A stretch of DNA of 64,000 nucleotides from Mesostigma viride. Lineage: Eukaryota; Streptophyta; Mesostigmatophyceae; Mesostigmatales; Mesostigmataceae. Location of the stretch: positions 4,986,573-5,050,572 of the forward strand of contig RPFO01000027.1 in the NCBI GenBank assembly GCA_009746045.1, in the 5' to 3' direction. Made by a program: the position numbers and the translations under genes. The notes beneath the pieces are model-generated. The model was not told the origin of the DNA. It saw only the letters and a program-made list of their open reading frames with translations, and ran no database searches. Of the stretch, positions 60,161-64,000 are shown one piece after another; the first letter of the stretch is position 1; each line of letters starts with the position of its first letter.

Positions 60161-62156
60161 TCATGACAGGCAATTCCGTAGCCAGCCAGCTGTAGAATAA
60201 AACCATGATGCTTTTTATATTTGGAAAGCAACCAAAACATTCACATTTAATTTCAAAAGACATCGACAAGAATACAAGTGTTGTCTAGTCGTATAATGTC
60301 GTACTTGTGCGTCACTGTCCAAATAAGGCTAAGCGGTTCTTGATAACCTAGCAGGCCTCGGGTGACGCCACACTGCTCCGCTTGGCTTACGGCTGACAGT
60401 GTCCTTAAGCGCCCCCTATCCTGTCTACCTATCCCGCTGACCCCAGCTATGGCTCACTGGCCAACGACGACTGGGTTCCTTCCCGAGTCTCGCCCACAAT
60501 ACACACATCATCTTGACGAAACCAAACAGTTATCACTTCCGTCAACCAATCTCATGACAATTACTCATTGCAACCACTCTCGGGGGCTGCTCCGCATTGT
60601 TCCACTAATAATTAAACCCCTTGACGACAACACCAAGTTGTGAGGGAGAGTAACGAGCGAACAACAACCACCATGGCCGCTGCCGTGCTCCTAAATACCT
60701 CCGAAAATCCCGGCATCCATGCGCTGTCGCATTTGCCAGCAAGCCGCCTGACGTGCAGTTAGACTGCCAGCAAAATGCTTAGCAAGTCTGTTCGACAGCC
60801 ACGTGCGAGCCAGCACACCGCACACTACAATCTGCGTATCTAGCTTTGTCCGATGGACTGAACATCATTCCGTCTGGACAATACAAAAGATTCTTAACTG
60901 CCAAATGTCACGCACCGGAATATTGCGCAAGCCACCAAGGCTTTGCGCCCCAAAGTCTTGCGCCTGAACCTAAGTCAGGTCACCTAAGACTGTCACTCCA
61001 GAAATTCAGGCCTTTCCGGCGCGGCGCTCCACACCTGCCCAAGGAACAAAGCCTGCGGCCTACAGTACTGAATCGGAACCAACCAAACGTCGGTAATGAT
61101 TCCGATTACGGCAACCGCGTAACTTCTTGAGTGCACGGACGTAAATGATCACGGACGTGACACCTCCAGAGCGTCGTCAGATTGTCGCGTCCGTGATTTA
61201 TCACGTCCGCAATTCAGATTTTAGCTACCATGGTACGAGTAGCTACCAGATTTCAGCGTAATTCTGACGTCCGCAGCCTTGTGCGGGTTGCTATACCGCG
61301 GCCCGGTACTGACGCCGCGGATCTCAGTTGTACTTACGCGCCAAGTCCGCTGAATTTGCTGACGGAACTTTTGGGCGGACCTGAATTTCACTGACATTCG
61401 TCACAAGGGCAGTTTGCCGAATGCTGGTACACAGCAAGCTGGCGAGGCACTGAGCAGCTGTGCAATTCCAGGATGTCAACGTGGGACACCAGACACAAAT
61501 GCAAGGAAGCCCCAGGCGGTGCCTGGCATGGCCGATAGATTTGCCCTTGTATATTTTTGTTCGCTTGACAGATAAAGCTTGAAGTTTAGCTTGTCGGAAA
61601 TTAGACAATGTTATGATTGGCTGATGTCTAAAGTGGCGCTAGTGGCGCCAGCCGCCAGGCTTGAGCTTTGAGCAGTATAGAAGGATGAGCAACGAACCAT
61701 GGTGGTCGTTGTTCGTCCGTTTCTCTCCCTCACAACTGGTTTGTTGTGTTCATGGGGTGAAATAGTTCGAGCAGCCCGGAGCAGCCCCCGTGAGTGGTTG
61801 CATGCAGTCAGTTGCCATGAGGATGGACTGATGGATATGACAATGTATTGGTTTTGTTAAGAATGTGTGTAAGACTGAGAACGAGACAAGGGACAGGGCC
61901 TTCGGGCAACCCTGGTCGTCGTTGGCATGCGTGCCAGTAGGAACTAGGTCGGGAACACACGCGCACTGCCGTCACAAGGGACCTGCAGTGGCGTCACCCA
62001 AGGGGCCTCACAGCTGCTCTTATAACTACAACATTACAACTCGACAGTCTTTGTAATTCCTCATGTATCTCATTGGAATTGAAAGGTCTTTTGGTTGCTT
62101 TGATGATAAAGCATTGTCTCAAGAATCGGCTGATTGGGCCGGATTGCCTGTCATGA
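60161..62156. mobile_element. ~2-kb insertion with 14-bp terminal inverted repeats, inside LINE B (candidate non-autonomous DNA transposon)
   Basis: TCATGACAGGCAAT at 60161-60174 is repeated inverted at 62143-62156. The interior has no recognisable protein. An imperfect ~30-bp inverted repeat (GGACGT...TGATCACGGACGTGACA / TGTCGCGTCCGTGATTTATCACGTCCG) lies at 61134-61216. The segment separates the LINE endonuclease from its reverse transcriptase. No clear target duplication was found and the left LINE border is uncertain. Confidence 0.45.
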
Positions 62157-63062
62157 AGGTGGCGGTGCCGTAAAGGTGCCGTAAGTCTCAAGCAACTGAA
62201 GTGTGCGCAAATCAGGTGGTGCCACGTGCTTACAAAAGGGCGAGGGGAATCGCAGGCGGATGCGGGCGGTGACGATGCGATGATCGGAGCGCACCAGGGG
62301 GATCACATGCGAGCGAGCAGCTAGTACAGATCCTTGATGACGCTTGCGCATTACAACATAGTCAATGCAGCGTTCAGTGCCAGTTGGCGAGGTGTGTGTG
62401 ACCAAAGCATCTGGACTATGTGGAAAGCGGGTGTTGGCAGTGACCACATCGCATGTCGTAAGCAAATCAGCAAAAAGTTCAGTGTTGGCATTGGAGACCG
62501 TACCGTTGGGGGCGTGCTGACATCCGCCAGTATATACCCGGTGGTGGCGTGGCGTTGGCGTCCTGGCAGCAGCAGAGCGAGGTACAGTAGTTGCGACCAG
62601 GGATGCCGTTCGCCAGGTTCTCCAGCGCTGCAAAGAAGTCCTTGCGATCTTGTTCAGGGTGGCCGGAGTGGGGTGCGTAACCGACGCCCACCGTCAGGGG
62701 TCGAGTGGCACTCCATCGAATGAAAAGTGGCCACAAGGAGCCGAGCGTTGACCAGCTGGGGTTCGCCCATGTGGCGTACGGCGAGCGGGGAGCAGAGGAG
62801 ACCGACGCCCCCGTTCCCGGTGCCGTCGCCGCCTCCGTAGGAGAACCGCCAGCCCTAGCTCGATGTCGTCAGCAGCAAGGGCAGTTGATCCGCGGGCCGA
62901 TGCAGTGCGCCTGTGTTCTTGGATTCCCAGGATGGCGATATTATTGTCGATGCAGAAACCAATAAGATATTTGGAGACTCGATGGCACTGACAGTCGTCA
63001 CTGCGCAGGCAGTGACAGCGGTCAGCGTCGAAGGTGCGGGCGTTGAAGGTGGCGATGACCAA
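62151..63062 (-). pseudogene. LINE B endonuclease (EEP domain), frameshifted
   Basis: Minus frames: 63062 onward MVIATFNARTFDADR and NIAILGIQEHR (catalytic Glu), 62736-62479 GVGYAPHSGHPEQDRKDFFA and DANATPPP (metal/Asn region), 62633-62151 with CIDYVVMRKRH and the hallmark SDHRIV. Three frames, so degenerate. These residues define the apurinic-endonuclease-like domain of LINE ORF2. Confidence 0.85.
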
Positions 63063-63459
63063 GGGCGCGCGTTGACCGAAAAGGGGGGTGCAGGCGGGGG
63101 TGGGGGCGGAGATGGAGCAGGGTGGTGATGGGGGTGGGGGTGGAGGTGGGGGGGTAGGGGGGACTTATGCTTTCAATCACCGTTTCGATTCTTCCTGCCA
63201 ACGCGTCGAGGCGACGCCGACGGTTGGCTCAGGTGGCCAGGTAGAATGAGTCTGCGTCTGCACGCATAAGAAATGCGTGCAGTCTGAGGAGGTTTCGGAG
63301 GCGGCCGCGCGATCGAGGCGGGGCGAACCTGGCTCACTGCCAACCCGTTGCTCTCTCTCCGACAGCCCGAGGGCTGCGAAGGCAAAGGGGCGGGAAGGGG
63401 AGTTGGGCAGATCCCACTGCTAGAGCCGTGAAGCCGCAGCCGGGCCGCGACGAGCGTCG
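63063..63459. other. LINE B inter-ORF region
   Basis: G-rich run GGTGGGGGTGGAGGTGGGGG near 63125-63160; no ORF of note. Confidence 0.4.
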
Positions 63460-63963
63460 TCAGTGTTGAGTGAGAAGGGTTCGCAGCGCGGGCTCCGGCT
63501 CAGGTGCAAAGCGAACGAATTTATTAGGGGGACGGCCAAGCCTGGCAGCCATACCTGAGCTGAAGTTGCCCCGGCGGATCCCCACACGTGCTGGGGAGCA
63601 GGTGACCGTCGATGCCGGTGGCGATGGCGGTGACGGCGGGGGCCGAGCAGGGGGCTGGGGCGCTGGCACGGCGGTATCCATGGGGGTCGCCGTCATTGGA
63701 GGAAGGTCCTGGCCGCCGGTTAATGCGGACGATGAAGACGCCATTAAAGAGGCGGGCATAGATGCATGCTGCACCGCAGTTGCGGGTTGGCCCGCTTGGC
63801 TGCGGCCCCGAGCCTCGTGGACCTCCGGCCGGTTCAGGGCGGCAGCCCGGGCCTCAAGCTGCTCCGGGGTGTAGTAATCGTCGATGCTCAGTTGGGTATC
63901 GTGGAGGTTCCGGCGGGCCTTCTGCACCTGCCGTTTGTCCTCCTTGCGGTGGAATTCCACCAA
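63460..63963 (-). CDS. LINE B ORF1-like protein, C-terminal part
   Basis: 167 codons on the minus strand open to the right, probably continuing beyond the window. Basic start (VEFHRKEDKRQVQKARRNLH), then DDYYTPEQLEARAAALNRPE, a Pro/Ala-rich linker and stop. Position immediately 5' of the endonuclease ORF suggests ORF1. No RRM or zinc knuckle is visible in the part present. Confidence 0.5.
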   Translation of the reverse strand: MVEFHRKEDKRQVQKARRNLHDTQLSIDDYYTPEQLEARAAALNRPEVHEARGRSQAGQPATAVQHASMPASLMASSSSALTGGQDLPPMTATPMDTAVPAPQPPARPPPSPPSPPASTVTCSPARVGIRRGNFSSGMAARLGRPPNKFVRFAPEPEPALRTLLTQH

Positions 63964-64000
63964 GACAGGGGCGGTGGGGCGGCCGAGCCGTCGTGCCGTT

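Overview
The window is nuclear DNA of an intron-rich eukaryote, most likely a protist or alga. Spliced GT-AG genes, a eukaryotic phosphomannomutase, LINE, LTR and piggyBac elements and very heavy micro- and minisatellite content all point that way; nothing I can read fixes the lineage. There are no operons, ribosome binding sites or CRISPR arrays.

Layout. (1) 755-8399, minus strand: a secreted or membrane Kelch protein fused to a berberine-bridge-enzyme-like FAD oxidoreductase, with a one-base frameshift in a C/G run at 5230-5238. Its last intron holds large satellite arrays. (2) 8400-13269: repeat-rich, with scattered LINE 3' ends and a 600-bp TRIM-like element whose terminal repeats carry a tRNA-like sequence. 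(3) 13270-30532, minus strand: one large gene that I reconstruct as nine phase-compatible exons coding about 2,800 residues: PUB-like domain, low-complexity linkers with short helical modules, a PARP-type ADP-ribosyltransferase domain with a complete H-Y-E triad, then RING and Deltex C-terminal (DTC) domains. (4) 32144-46813, plus strand: a complete 11-exon phosphomannomutase gene (248 residues), divergent from gene 3 across a 1.6-kb intergenic region. Its third intron carries a 2.9-kb piggyBac element with TTAA target duplications and a frameshifted transposase. (5) 47020-64000: a transposon graveyard. LINE A (minus) is split by an LTR element of 8.7 kb whose 7.7-kb interior shows no gag or pol (LARD-like). 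LINE B (minus) retains endonuclease and reverse transcriptase with frameshifts and is interrupted by about 2 kb of unrelated DNA.

Two points stand out. First, the ADP-ribosyltransferase and the Deltex RING-DTC ligase, which vertebrates hold on two partner proteins (PARP9 and DTX3L), are on one polypeptide here, with a PUB-like p97-adaptor domain at the N-terminus. Second, in genes 3 and 4 most introns contain tandem or dispersed decayed copies of the adjoining exon edge together with its splice site (for example 14 donor copies spaced 55 bp apart). The copies are not needed for the protein: the phosphomannomutase is full length without them. This looks like a genome-wide mode of intron growth or of splice-site minisatellite formation.
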